From Epiperipatus broadwayi (lineage: Eukaryota > Onychophora > Udeonychophora > Euonychophora > Peripatidae): a DNA stretch of 64,000 bases. Under the pieces are notes generated by a model, which was not told the DNA's origin, did not search any database, and saw nothing but the letters and a program-made list of their open reading frames with translations. The stretch spans positions 726,001 to 790,000 of the forward strand of contig JAQFVV010000043.1 in NCBI GenBank assembly GCA_028023455.1. Reading direction: 5' to 3'. Position numbers and translations under genes: made by a program. This document shows, in pieces, positions 33,290 through 45,639 of this stretch (position 1 is its first letter; each line of letters starts with the position of its first letter).

Positions 33290-34055
33290 TTAAACCAATA
33301 AACACCATAAACTTTCTTCTCAATTGCCCAATAATTGTTAGCAGTAACAGATTCTACATACCATAGTGCTACCCAGTGCAAGCCATAGACATCAGTATAT
33401 TCAGGAAGGTTTTTGCATAAATTTCCCATCTAGTGCCTACTCATCCAATATCCTCAGATTAGTTTCTAACTTGTGGCTTTTATCAGTGAGGAGCTTTGGA
33501 TCTAAGAGTACTCTACCTAGATCTAAGGATCCATCAATTACTGTAGTAAGTTGATGCTGGGTAGCACTACTGTGCAGAGAGTTTTATACTGCTAATAATA
33601 GCCTGTGTAAGCATAGATAATGGTGATTAGATGATGTTTTGGTTGTGTTATGCCATTCCTGCTTATGGGATGATGCTGACTGTAAATTTTGATAAATTAA
33701 GGACACCAAAATGTAAGGATGCTGAACTTGCTTTCAGATACACATGACTGTACAGGTGAATAAGCATAGATTGAAAACAATGTGTTTTCATCTCTCCTAG
33801 CTTTGTAGTTAATTAAATAGGTAAAAGGTGGTTGTTGGAGGGCTGCTTTAAATCCTTGGAACTAATTGCAGAGCTCTCAGATCCAAGGCATCTCACTGAT
33901 GAAAGCCACAAGCTAGAAACTAGTTTGGGAATATTAGATGAGTAGGCATTAGATGGGAATTTTATGCCCAAACCTTCCTGTATTCATTGATTACTAAGGT
34001 TTGCACTGGGTAACACTACTGTATAGATAGCTTACAACTGCTACCAAAACATCAG
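33290..34055. mobile_element. Family A foldback element, long diverged copy
   Basis: Left half from AAACCAATAAACACCATAAA with GCACAAGCC-type and GTCAGTGAGGAGC-like segments. Right half with GATCCAAGGCATCTCACTGA, CTGATGAAAGCCACAAGCTA, GAAACTAGTTTGG (33897-33920) and ACACTACTGTATAGATAGCT. It includes the GTTTTCATCTCTCCTAGCTT centre also found at 5.5, 32.7, 45.8 and 52.4 kb. Confidence 0.7.
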
Positions 34056-34138
34056 TTGAGCTTTCTTGAAGGCTGGATGAATATATTTATGGACATTTAC
34101 AATCATTAAAGACAAAAGTAAATTATGGTTATTTATAG

Positions 34139-36850
34139 GTGGCTGACAGATGGAGGGTAATAAGAATCTTTGGCTGTGGACATTCAATGATGACTTTTTA
34201 TTTAGGTTACTACAAGTGCAGATCTCTTTTGAGTGAAGAAAGTTTACATGAATTGGAAGAAAAGTCTAATATTAGATGGGACATAGTTGAACTTTGTGAA
34301 GTTAGAAGAAATGGTAAAGAAATAACATTTGAAAAGTGGATGTATACTTTATAAGAAAGATACAAATATTGGAAGCAAGCTGGAGTGGGATTAATTGGAA
34401 AAACAACATTGTGAGGATCAATAATATACAGAGTGATGAGATTAGCTATTTAAATTAATTAAAGTTGTAAATATTAATTTATTAAGCACATGGTCAGCAT
34501 GTAAGAACATATATTTTTAAGGCTATTGAATGCTCAAAGCGCATAGTATTAAGGTTATATATAGCCTTAAATATTAAATTAATGAAAAAAACTAACTGTA
34601 GATAATTCAGGTACATACCCCAATAAATTCTCATTATCATGAAGAAATAGAGAATTTTTATGTAGATGTACAAAATGTTTTTGATTCCACCAAAAATTTA
34701 TCATGAAAGACTTTAGCGCTAGATTTGAAAAACAATTGCAAGCTAAAAAAACTGTGGGTAAATTAAGCTATGGTGATTACAAATAAGACAAAATGTAGAC
34801 TTGAAATTTTCAGAAAAAAAGAAAAATGCTAAATGGAAATGAACGTGAAAACAAACAAATGAAAATACAGCAGAATTAGATTATATTTTGACTAACAGAA
34901 AATATATATTTCAAGATTGTAATGTTCTTAATAGATTCAATATAGTAAGTGATTATTAATTAGTGAGATGTAAGAAACTATTGATATTCTAAATTTCAGA
35001 ATCATTCCATTGAATTTGAATTAGAAACTTGCTATTCATTCTAAACTATTAACAGACTTTGAAGATGGTTCAAACTTAAATGAGATCAATAAAAATATAA
35101 TTAATAACGCTACTAAAATCTTATCGAAACAAAAACAATTAGTAAAAAAATAGGAGCAGTTAACCAGTAATTTTTTAAGTGAGGCAAAATATTATATGAA
35201 GAAATGAAATAATATGAAAATATTAGTAGATAAAGACAAATTGAATATCTGTAGTTCTATCAAATAACTGGTAAGAAAAATAATTACTGATAATATAAGA
35301 AAATATAACTGTAAAATGGCAAGAAATATGGTTAATGAAAATGAATGTTTCAAAAGTATTAAAAAGGGAAGCCATCATGAAATTTATGTTCTAAAAGGAA
35401 TTATAAAGTAATAAAAAACAAAATAAACACTATAATTACTATATCTTTTGGATTGCTAAGCATTTTAAAACAAAGGTGAGACATACAATTAAATATATAA
35501 AGAAGAGAAAAGCTCTAGAAAAGGTTGACAAATTATTATTGATATATTAAAAAAGAACTAAAGAAAATAGAAAAATTGTTGATGACTATATACTAAATGT
35601 CTAAATGATAAAGATATACCAGATGATTGAAAAAAGATATTAAAAATTACAAACCTATCAGACTTCTAACAATTCTATATAAAATATTTACTAAGATAAT
35701 CACAATTTGTCTACAGCAAATTTTAGATTCAGTTCAACTAAAAGATCAATCTCAGTTTAAAAGTAGTTTCATTATACCAGATTACATCTAGATATTGAGA
35801 GAAATTATAGAAAAAAAAATCAATAAATATGGATTGCTATTAAACTTTAGATTTGTACATTATCAGAAGATATTTGATTCTATAAGTATTTCCACAACTT
35901 TGAACCATCAGGATATAGATTCAGGATATTGTCATATTCTGAAAAATACTTATCAAAATGAAATATCGGGTATTAGATTATATGGTGACTGTAAGAAAAT
36001 TAATGTTAATAAGAGGTTACGACAGAATATTCCATATCTCCAAAAAGTTTTACAGTAATATTCAAGAAGAATTTTGTGGATTGAAACATGTAGCTAAGAA
36101 AATAAGAAATCATTTAAGTCTTTAGATTTGGAAGATAATACTTTAGAACTTTATGAAATATTACAAAATTTATTAGATGAAAATAAATAAGTAAAATTAA
36201 AGGTAAATACTTAAAAATCTAAAGAAATGTTCAATGGACTTTCTCAGAAAAAGAAAATAAAAGATTGATAATCATAATTTGTAAGAAGTTAAGAACTATA
36301 AGTATTTTAATCATATTATTAATATATATGGAGCATTATGGATAAAGTTAATTACAGGATTAAACTTAGAGAACTTTTGATGATATAACTTAATTTTAAA
36401 AGGAAATATGCTTATATATTTGAAAAGGAAGATCTTCAATAAAGATATTTTACCAGTTCTTACTTATAGATCTGAAACTAAGACATTTAACAGAAGAGTA
36501 ATATAAAAGCTTTGATTTATTTAATGAAGTATGGATAAATGTATGTTGTGAGTAACACAAATAAAACTAAAGTAAAATACTTAGTGAGAGAACAAACAAA
36601 TGTGTTGTTATTATTGAAAGAATTAAAAGACTGAAATAGACCTGGGCTGAATATATTACTAGAAGAGAAGATATTAGATGCATAACCGAAGTCTTAAACT
36701 GGATATTAAGGATTGTAAAAAAAACCTAGAAAATAATCATTTATGGAAAAAAACTTGTTAGCATAATATGGAAAAGCTATGAATCAGAAAAACTGAATTA
36801 AACTTGGAGAGATGTTTTATTTCTGCAGTGGATAAATAGTGGTTTAAAAT
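34139..36850 (+). pseudogene. Near full-length RTE-like LINE relic (EN + RT)
   Basis: The endonuclease start reads LGYYKCRSLLSEESLHELEE then RWDIVELCEVRRNGKEI (34201-34320), matching the 'TWNVRSL...GKL......DI.GL.EVR' opening of RTE endonucleases. Later pieces: KILSKQKQLVKK (about 35110), MARNMVNENECFKSIKKGSH (about 35320), CLNDKDIPDD (about 35600), FVHYQKIFDSISISTTLNHQ (35850-35910, the RT 'FIDYEKAFDSV' motif), and the tail REQTN..IERIKRLK..LG (36590-36650) to an end near 36850. Many stops; not functional. It is sense to the plus strand, antisense to HYDIN. Confidence 0.85.
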
Positions 36851-36879
36851 TATAACTTTAATGATTTGTGTAAAGAAGA

Positions 36880-38275
36880 AGAAATAACAAATAAATATGA
36901 GAGACTATACTGAGAATGAGAAAGGACATGTAGTAACAAGAGAAAAATTTGATTATTCAATTACTAAGTAAAAAGTAATAATACATCTGGTATAGATCAT
37001 ATTCCAATTGAACTTTAAAACATGATAAATGATATTAAAAATAAATTATTTGATGTGATAACAGGATTTTTATGAAAAAAGTATAATACCATATACATCT
37101 ACGACTACAAAAACTACAGCCTTTCCAAAAAAAGTAAGGCAAAGGATTGCACAAATTATAGATCAATAGCTTTACAATTTCACGGCTCTCGAAAATTATA
37201 TTCATAATAATTAAAAATAGAATTCAAAAGAAAATTGATGTGAATATGGATGAAGATTGATATGATTTTAGACCTGAGGAAAAAACAAGAGAAACAATAG
37301 TATTACTAAGAATGATTTTTCAAAGATTGGAAATGAATAGGACGTTTTATATGGCTTTTATTGATTTGGGAGAGGCTTTTGACAAAGTGGATTGGAAGTT
37401 GTTGTTGTTTAAAAAGCCTAGACTGGCAAGATGGTTAATTTTTAATTTATATAAGTATCAAAATACAGAATTTATAAAACTAATGTTAATATAAAAAGAG
37501 ATGTGAGGTATATACATTCTCATTCTACTTATTCAATTTATTGATTGAGAACATAATAAGGATCATAAAGAAGGAAAACTAAAACAATTAAAATTAAAGG
37601 CCAGCATATTCTTTGTATTCGTTGTGCAAATGATATAGCAGTATTTGCAGTCTCAGAAAAAGAAATGAATAAAACGTTTAAGATACTGAACATGCTTATA
37701 GAATCGTTTAAATTAAAGATAGTGGTAGAAACAAACACAGAAGATAAAAAATACTGGTTGATGTATAGAATAATATACATTTAGAACAAGTTAAGGAATT
37801 TTGTTATCTGGGCAGTATAATTTGTGACGCAATAGTCGTCTTGTGAGATTACAAGAAAAATGTTAACAAAACATGTTTTTCAAAACAAAAAAACTTTATT
37901 ACTAAATTAAAACATTAATATAAAAAATAGAATGGAAATGTACTAAAATCTTCATTTGGAGTATACTGGCTTATGGTTGTGAGACATGGTTCCTTGGGAA
38001 AACAAGAAAGAAAAAGATTGAAAAGATTAGAATGGGTTGAATGAAAAAGACAATTAACAATCAAATATTAATAAAACTTGGAATAAAAAGAAAACTTAAT
38101 GTTATAAAAATGAAAAAGATTTTGGAAGACAAAATTTTAGAAAGACCGAGAGGCAGACCAAGAATGTCATATATTAAAAATGTGATCAGTGAAATGGAAT
38201 GTTTTTTATATGCAGAACCAATATTGGTGCAAGGCATTGCCTTTAAAAGTTGATGATGATATGTTAGTGATAAAT
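36880..38275 (+). pseudogene. Second non-LTR LINE relic, different lineage
   Basis: Abuts the RTE relic. Pieces read MIFQRLEMNRTFYMAFIDLG then EAFDKVDWKL (37312-37410, RT motif A), HILCIRCANDIAVFAVSEKE (about 37605-37660, the YADD box with an Asp to Asn change), YGCETW-like LAYGCETWFLG (37970-38000), and RPRGRPRMSYIKNV (38143-38190), the C-terminal 'GRPR.SW..N.' signature. The sequence differs from the RTE copies in this window. It ends near GTTGATGATGATATG. Confidence 0.8.
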
Positions 38276-38544
38276 ATAGAAGTAATAATTATAAAATAAT
38301 TTAAAAACAAAATTTCCTTTTTAAATCTACCATTCAATTCTTTACGAATCTTTTTTTTTAACAAAATATTTAAATGTGTTTGTTTTCAAATATTAATTTT
38401 TTATTTATAAATTGTTTTGAAGTATATACTACATATTCATTTAATTAATGTTAATTCTGAGTGATAAAAGAAAAAAATATAATTAGGTGGAGATTACAAT
38501 TTATCAAAATGTGATTGATACATTATTATTGAAACATAAAAATA

Positions 38545-38990
38545 TCATCATCAACCATTATCAATCCACTGCAGGATGAAGGTTTTTCCAAGTTCAATCC
38601 AACTTCTCCGATCTTTAGCTTCTCTTCTTTACATCACCCCTGCACACTTTCTTATTTCATCCATCCATCTCACATGTGTCTCTTTCTGGGTCTTTTACAA
38701 TCTCTTGGAATCCAATTCAAAATTTCAATTGTCCATCTATTATCATCTCTTCTAGCAATATGTCCAGCCCAACTCCACTTCAGTCTTTTAATTTTTTCAA
38801 TGAGGTCAGTAATACCTGTTTGTTCTCTTACCCATACATTGCATTTTCGATCTCTTCTTGTTACTCCCAACATGCATCTCTCCATACTTCTTTGAGTGGT
38901 TTGAAGTCTCTGTATTGCTCTTCTATTAAGTGTCCAAGTCTCAGATCCAATATAAAAATATACACCTACTTATTTATAAAATATTGCATA
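38545..38990 (-). pseudogene. RTE-like LINE 3'-end copy (best preserved)
   Basis: The minus strand reads MERCMLGVTRRDRKCNVWVR then EQTGITDLIEKIKRLKWSWA, GHIARRDDNRWTIEILNW and IPRDCKRPRKR (38885-38670), continuing with small gaps to a CTGCAGTGGATTGATAATGG then TTGATGATGAT end at 38548. It is the reference copy for the other four 3' fragments here. Confidence 0.88.
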
Positions 38991-38999
38991 AACTAATCC

Positions 39000-39880
39000 T
39001 ACATAGAATAAATTAATTTCCTTTGTGCAATTGATGCTTGTAGTAAAATAAATGAATGCATGTATTTATTTTAAATGAGGGTTATTTCAGCATATCTTAT
39101 GAGTGTTTTAATCCTCTTTCTTTACAAATGAAAATATTTGTAGTAAAGTATTTAGTATTAGAAAAGAAAAATTGTTTCATTTATTTTGTAATATTATTAT
39201 TTCCTTGTATATCATTTAATACTATTTGGAATTCTCTTACATTGAAATTAGTAGATTTTTTTTTGTTTTTGATAAACAAATTCTAATTTCAGTCTGATAA
39301 ATTCTTGAAATATTTTTTCCTATTTTATCAATTCTTTGCCCTAATAAATCACAATCTAACAACACTTTTTTCTTAAAATATTGGATGCAACATATTTCTT
39401 CTTATGACTCACTTACCTCTGAAGCATTTCTTAACCAAGCTCTTAGATGTGAACAATGAAAAAAAATATAATAGATATTAGAATGACTAAATGGTATTTT
39501 CTTGACAGACATCTTCTTTTTCATTCGAGTATAAATTTCCATGTATAATAAGGTAATCATAATGGGGTACTTGTTTTATCAGTATTGCTGGTTGGAATTT
39601 ACCACTGTTTCTTTACATATTATTTTCAAAAATTCAATATTGCATACATGGCTTGTGACCATAATAACTGGAGAAGCTTCTATATCAATATAATACAGCT
39701 TGCTTGCCAGCCAGAAATCTAATAAAATTTCTATCACATAGGAATCAATACTGTTTTGTTTACATAACATTCAGAAGAAATACATTTATTGGTGTCAGCA
39801 TCAGATTATTTTACACTTGAAAAACACTCCAAAAAAGTAAGCTTCAATATTTAAGAATATTTTCTTGAAAAAATAAAAAG
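39000..39880. other. Intron stretch, nothing recognised
   Basis: AT-rich HYDIN intron between a LINE end and a SINE. Open frames here are short and low-complexity. A piece reading CNIEFLKIIC on the minus strand (39579-39770 frame) is not identifiable. It may include decayed LINE sequence. Confidence 0.5.
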
Positions 39881-39883
39881 TCA

Positions 39884-39994
39884 AGTGTTGTTAGCCGAGA
39901 GGTCATCACACCCACCTTGCAAGCAAGTAGTTGGTTGCAGACGGGTGTGGGTTTGTGTCCCGGCCGATGCTATGACATATGAAAAAAAAATAAA
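39884..39994 (+). mobile_element. tRNA-derived SINE copy
   Basis: AGTGTTGTTAGCCGAGAGGT, CACCTTGCAAGCAAGTAGTT, GGTTTGTGTCCCGGCCGATG and TATGACATATG followed by A-run. The A box is TTAGCCGAGAGG; the B box is decayed (GGGTTTGTGTCC). Confidence 0.8.
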
Positions 39995-39999
39995 AGCAT

Positions 40000-41465
40000 A
40001 AAATTGATTTATCTTTTGCTAAACATCTATTTAATATAAAGCTATAACCTTTAAATATCAGTTTTGCACCCCTCACTGAACTCTGTGCCTAGGTAGGTGT
40101 CTAGCTATATAATGGTAATACTAACCCTCTTTATTAATACAATAAATTCAGGTTAAAAAGATACAATAATTTTTTTTGTTTAGAATTTTGCATGAAACTT
40201 CCAGCCATGGGGTGTATCATTTCATTTAATAAAAAATTAATACCAAGACTTCAAGCAGTTTGCAACACTCATTAAAATGCATCAAACTAATCATTATTTA
40301 AGTGTATGAGAATTAAAGATATAATTACATTTTGAATTACAAGTGTCAAATTAATTCAACCCACATCTTTGACACCATCCACTTTAGATACATATAGTAA
40401 TGATAATTATTAATCATTTACTAAACTAGAGATTGTCTCTAGCACAGATATAAACTTTAAAACTCAATTAGATTAATAAATCTGATTTTTTAAAATTAAA
40501 TACACAAACACATGGAGTTATTCACATTTCTTTTTTCCATATGTAATATCTTTATAAATATATTAAATAATCTCAGTATTACCACTTATTCTTTTAAATT
40601 CATATAAATAAAGATACAATAAAAGACAAATGACACCCAATACACATTTTGTGCGGAACCACCATTCATCTGTATTGAAGATATTCTGGTTGAAATGTTC
40701 GAATCTTTTTTTTTCTTTTGAATTATTATTCATTAATATAATCCTTCACTACTTTATCTATACTAATAATAAACATCACATGATCACTATTTCTTATAAT
40801 ATTATCTTGACCAATTAAATTATTATTTCTTTCCCCCTCTCTCTTGTAATTACATTGTTTCCATTTTTGTAGTTAAAATGTATCTATTTTTAAAAAAAAT
40901 GATTCCTAGTTTCTTTAATTTTCAGTCCTTAACATATATAAAGAAGAAGAAATGCGTCTTACTAATGTGCTTTTGGAATCAACTCATTAAAATCTATTTT
41001 TCTTACAGCTTTTAACATTAGCAGATATTTTAATTCCATTATTATTTACCTAACTTCAGTAATAACAAAAATTTATTTCTATGAAGAGTTGAGAATATAT
41101 GTGAAATCTAGTCAGACATATCTTGATTGAAAAATATCTCAATTATTTTATTTGTATTACATATATGAATCATAATTTTCAAATTTGGGCCTTTTTACAA
41201 AAAAAATATTCTTTACTGCTCTAGAGCACTAATAATGCACAAAGGGTTTTTGTTAAAAAAAAAAAAAGTATTTTAAATTTTTATTATTAATTTCCAGGTA
41301 TAAGTAAAATCTGTAATATTAATATAATCAAATGGCAGATGAATAATCATTATTTTTTTGTCATGTAACACAATGGAATGACATTTCGGTACCTTTTATA
41401 GTGTATTTTTAACGTTTCAATCGTAATTAGATGAAATGATATTTGCACGTACATAATTACAATCC
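40000..41465. other. Intron stretch, little recognised
   Basis: AT-rich. A short family A scrap, AATAAACATCACATGATCAC then TATTTCTTAT, sits at 40767-40797. Otherwise no exon, repeat or RNA gene is visible. Confidence 0.55.
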
Positions 41466-41469
41466 ATAT

Positions 41470-42285
41470 TTATAACTGAAACACACAGGCTTATTATATA
41501 TCTGTATCAATATATGTAATATATAGGGTATATGAGCACAAACTTTCACACGACCCACAACTCTCCATTCTATCTCATAACACTGTTACACTTGAACACA
41601 TATATGTCAAAAAGATAAATAATCACAATATAGTATATCATACTAAGTCAGCAATCATCAGTTGGTCCAGATTATTATCTTTACACATATATGCAATAAG
41701 TGCTCATATATATATATTAAGATAGCCAATCTTCATACTTTAATGGACAGACTTCAATCCACTCCACACTCCAACTCTTCAACTGTCCATCCAATTGAAA
41801 ATCTGATGATGCAATGCTCAAAGACCACCCAGAAATGTCTGCCCATCCCTCTTATATGTATTAAATGGATTATGTCCTGTACGTGAGGGGTCAGATTGAC
41901 TTTAGGTCTACATGGGTGTGACTAGAATTTCAGCCTCAGGGTGTCCTTTGAGTATTCCATCATCACATTTTCTATTGAATGGATGGTTGAAGAGTTGGAG
42001 TGGATTGAAGCCTGTTCATTAAAGTATAAAGATTGGCTATCTTAATATATATCTGAGCACTTATTGCATATATGTGTAGAGATGATAATCTGGACTAACT
42101 GGTGATTGCTAGTTTAGCATGAAATACGAATATTGGTGATTTATTTATCTTTTCACATTTATGTGTTCAAGTTTATCAGTGTTATGAGATAGAGTGAATA
42201 ATGGTGGATCATGTGAAAGTCTGTGCTCATATACCTCATATATTACATATATTGATACAGGTATATAATAAGTCTGTATTACAGT
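41470..42285. mobile_element. Family H inverted dimer, about 380-bp arms
   Basis: Starts GGCTTATTATATATCTGTAT (41488) and ends with its complement AATATATTGATACAGGTATA then TAATAAGTCTG (42240-42277). Each arm holds a B-box-like end, a hammerhead-like segment (minus 41666-41624 with GATA for GAAA; plus 42094-42137 with CTGGTGA for CTGATGA) and the body ending near TGTCCTGTACGTGAGGGGTC at the centre. Both ribozyme cores carry one disabling change. Confidence 0.8.
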
Positions 42286-42740
42286 TATTACATATTAGAG
42301 ATGTCTGCACATCACTCGTATATGTATTAAATGGATTTTGTCCTGCACATGAGGGGTCAGATTGACTTTAGATCAACATGGGTGTGACAAGAATCTCAGC
42401 CTCAGGATGGCCTTTGAGCATTCCATCATCAGATTTTCAATTAGATGGAAGGTTGAAGAGTTGAATGTGGGGTGGATTGAAGCCTGTTCATTAAAGTATG
42501 AAGATTGGCTATGTTAATATATATATCTAAGCATTTATTGCATATTTTCATAGAGATGATAATTTGGACCAATTGATGATTGCTGGTTTAGCATGAAATA
42601 CATATATATTGATGATTATTTATCTTTTTGACATATATGTGTTCAAGTGTATCAGCGTTATGAGATAGAGTGGAGAGTGGTGGATCGTGAGAAAGTCTGT
42701 GGTCATATACCCTATATAATCCATATTTATACAATTCGAA
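42286..42740 (+). mobile_element. Family H element, third tandem copy
   Basis: Body from TGTCTGCACATCACTCGTAT, then TCAGATTTTCAATTAGATGG and GAAGATTGGCTATGTTAATA. The hammerhead-like segment is at 42568-42613 (TTGATGA for CTGATGA, GAAA intact), and the tail has GTGGTGGATCGTGAGAAAGT. It follows the inverted dimer directly. Confidence 0.75.
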
Positions 42741-42819
42741 CAAATAGAAAAATATGGTGTTTTATGAATCAGATGAAATATGAATGGATTCAAAATTGGC
42801 ATTCTCATGTAGTGAGAAG

Positions 42820-43180
42820 TGGACTTGTCCACGTTCTCATTGGTCACTTGTGGTCAACAACTGATTGCAGCAACGCGCGTGCAGCCAATAACGTCTGATG
42901 TTTGTGATTGAATGCACATGCGCAGCAATTAATATTGAGTGGAATATTTAATTTCTTTATTTTTACATAAATTTGATATCGTTATTTTTATTTTATTTAT
43001 TTTTTAGTGTAAAAGTTTACCCCAAGTTTAAAAATTAAAAACATGTCCAGTTACTTCTCGACTGTTAGTCCCACTAATAAAAAGTCCAAAACAATGACAG
43101 AAAATATGAAAATATTGGTGCAAGTTAATGTTACTGAATCATCTCAAGTGGATAAGATCATTCGGCCATAGACACTAACA
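42820..43180 (+). promoter_or_regulatory. Promoter-like GC-richer segment with possible short first ORF
   Basis: CTCATTGGTCACTTGTGGTC and GCAGCCAATAACGTC are CCAAT boxes in opposite orientation. GCACATGCGCAGC resembles an NRF-1 site, and AACGCGCGTGC is a rare CpG cluster in this window. About 140 bp downstream an ATG at 43043 opens a 42-codon frame, MSSYFSTVSPTNKKSKTMTE then NMKILVQVNVTESSQVDKII, stopping at TAG (43169). This looks like the 5' end of a hAT-type transposon gene or a retained promoter. Function inferred only from motifs. Confidence 0.4.
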
Positions 43181-43819
43181 CTAAAAAAATGAATCGAGAC
43201 GATTTGTCAGGCGAGAATTGGACAAAACTTTGAAAATCACTATAAACTTTTTTTTCAATTACATAAAGTTTTAAATTTCATTTTACATTTAATTATCAGT
43301 TGTAAATTTGTATTTGTTTATTTAACTTTAAATTTGACGTCTAAAATAAAAAAAATTATGGTAAATTTTTTTATTTGCTTCATAGCGTTGGAAAAACTGC
43401 TTTAAATTTCATTTAAATGATATTTGAATATAATTTTCTTTAGTAAAAAGCTAGACAAGAAGTCAATTCCGGCATCTTTTTTAATAACAACAAAGCTGTG
43501 ATTTTATGTAATAAATTTCGAGAGAAAACATTGAAGATTTTATATTTCATCACAAATGATTATTATACATCTGCTTGATTACTTTAAAATCAGATTTTTT
43601 TTTATTAACTAAAATGCACTTACAATATATATCTTCTGATAAAATTAGATGTTATAGCATGAGTTCTCTTTTGCAATGGAAACATATCTCATCTTAAAAA
43701 CAAAAACCAATATCTAATGAGATTCACTATTTAATAAATCATTCTAAAATAATGATATTAATTAGTTTTGTTTTTGTAATTTTAATTTACTGATTCCATG
43801 CTTGAACAAGTGTTCATTA

Positions 43820-44465
43820 TATAATAGTAAATAAAATCAAGTCATATATCTTGTGACTTAATTTTGATAAAGCTTGTAGTTATAAATTAAAATAAAGAGC
43901 ATGCTAATAGCTCTAACGAGCTTTATCAGTGCTGCAAGAGAAAGCATTTAAAATTTCTATCTAGAAACTATCCCTATCCTCAAACCAGTTTCAAACTATT
44001 GGCTATCCTCAGTAAAGCACTAGGATATTTCAAACATTAGATCTAAAATACCAACTCAAAGCCAGCACTTATTTGATTCTTAACTATTAAGTAGAAAATC
44101 TAAAATTTTCAGATACCTATCTGTCTTCAAATCCAGCTATCTAACTTAAATAGCTATAGGGAGCTGAGAAATCTTCAGCCATACCATATATTAATAGGCT
44201 TAGCAATATAACATCATGTAAGACTTAAAAGCAAAACTATAATAGTAAATAAAATCAAGTCGTACATCATGTGACTTAACATGCTGGCTTTGAGTTGGTA
44301 TTTTAGATCTAGGGTCTGAAATATCCTAGCGTCTAACTGAGAATAGCAATAGCTTGAAACTGGTTTGGGATATGGATAATTTCTAGACTGATATTTTAAA
44401 TGTTTTCTCTTGTGGCATTTATTAATAAAGCTTGTTAGAGCTATTAGCATGCTCTTTATTTTAGT
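43820..44465. mobile_element. Family B foldback element with internal duplication
   Basis: AATAGTAAATAAAATCAAGT then CATATATCTTGTGAC begins the left arm (about 43825) and the same flank recurs at about 44240. Outer arms AAATAAAGAGCATGCTAATA and TAGCATGCTCTTTATTTT. Internal TAACTTAAATAGCTATAGGG and CCATATATTAATAGGCTTAG are shared with 31.1 and 47.9 kb. Confidence 0.75.
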
Positions 44466-44689
44466 TTAAGTGCTCATTATGTTTCTATGCATTAATGTAA
44501 CAAAAACATTTTTACATTATTAGCAATTTAGTATAAAACAAAACTGCAGCAAAAAATCAACTTATTTTAATATATATTTGTAATGTATAATTAATTAGTT
44601 TTTTTAAGCATCTGTTATTTGGAATGTTATACAATTAAAACAACAAAGAACTTCTTGAGTAGGCAATCCTATATTTCCACTCTATCTTT

Positions 44690-45130
44690 TTTTCTTAAAT
44701 CAAAAAGATAGTTATATATATGTTCACTAGATGGAGCTTACAACTAGCCCAAAACAAGCTTTAATTATAAGTGCCAAAAGAGAAAGAATTCAAAATCTCT
44801 ATTGGAAACTCCTCATCCCCAGACCAATCGGTTTCGGGCTTATGACTCACCTCAGTGAGGAGTTAGAATTTGATGACATTTAAGTGTCTGAAAATTCATG
44901 TTTTCAAATTGATAGTAATGTATTAAATAAGTGCTGACACTTCAGTTGGAATTTTAGATCTAGTATCTGAAATCCTAACTCCTCACTGAGGTGAGCCATG
45001 AGCTCAAAACCAATTGGTCTGGGAATGAGGATTTTCCTATAGAGATTTTGAATTCTTTCTCTTTCGGCACTTATAATTAAAGCTTGTTAGGAGCTAGTGG
45101 TAAGCTCCATCTAGTGAGCATTTTAGTATA
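44690..45130. mobile_element. Family B foldback element, palindrome
   Basis: TGTTCACTAGATGGAGCTTA ... GTGCCAAAAGAGAAAGAATT and the complement AATTCTTTCTCTTTCGGCAC ... AAGCTCCATCTAGTGAGCAT. Arms of about 190 bp; each holds CTCCTCACTGAGGTGAG with a following GCCCGAAACC or GCTCAAAACC. Confidence 0.85.
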
Positions 45131-45169
45131 AGCTCAAAAGCAAGTTACACAATTTGTGTCTTGTTTTAT

Positions 45170-45215
45170 TAATTATTATTATTATTATTATTATTATAAT
45201 ATATATATATATATT
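45170..45215. repeat. ATT and AT microsatellite
   Basis: About eight ATT units run into an AT dinucleotide run. Confidence 0.9.
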
Positions 45216-45639
45216 AACCCTGTAGACGTTCATAGCCAAAAATATTAGTGTAGGTTGTTGCATGAATCAACAAAATATACTCATCACTAGTATGAGCTAA
45301 AATGAAAAAAAATATTCTGCAATTATTATTGTATTATAATTATATAGTTAAATACATGATTTTTTTATTTTTTTCAGTTACAATCTAAAAATTATTAAAT
45401 AAAAAATATACAAATATGAAGAACAAAAAAAATTTTTTTTTCAAATAATGAAAACAAGGATGTTACTGATAATAAAAATACATCCAAAAATGTCTTCAAT
45501 ATTAATTAATCAGAATCTTCCATAGTTGGCTTTACAAAATATAATGGTCATCACAAATAATGCTGCTATGCTCAAGGCCTAAATACTTTTTACAATGATG
45601 TCAACTGCCTTTGGAGTTTGCAGTAACTCATATCAATCC

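Noticed and set aside
38674-38996. Plus-strand ORFs at 38.67-39.0 kb
   Set aside because: They are antisense shadows of the RTE 3'-end coding sequence on the minus strand; similar shadows occur at 20.6 and 29.4 kb.
44830-45060. Hammerheads in the family B element at 44.7-45.1 kb
   Set aside because: The core reads CTGAGGT (A9 changed) and the position before the stem I strand is not U, so the motif is degraded there.
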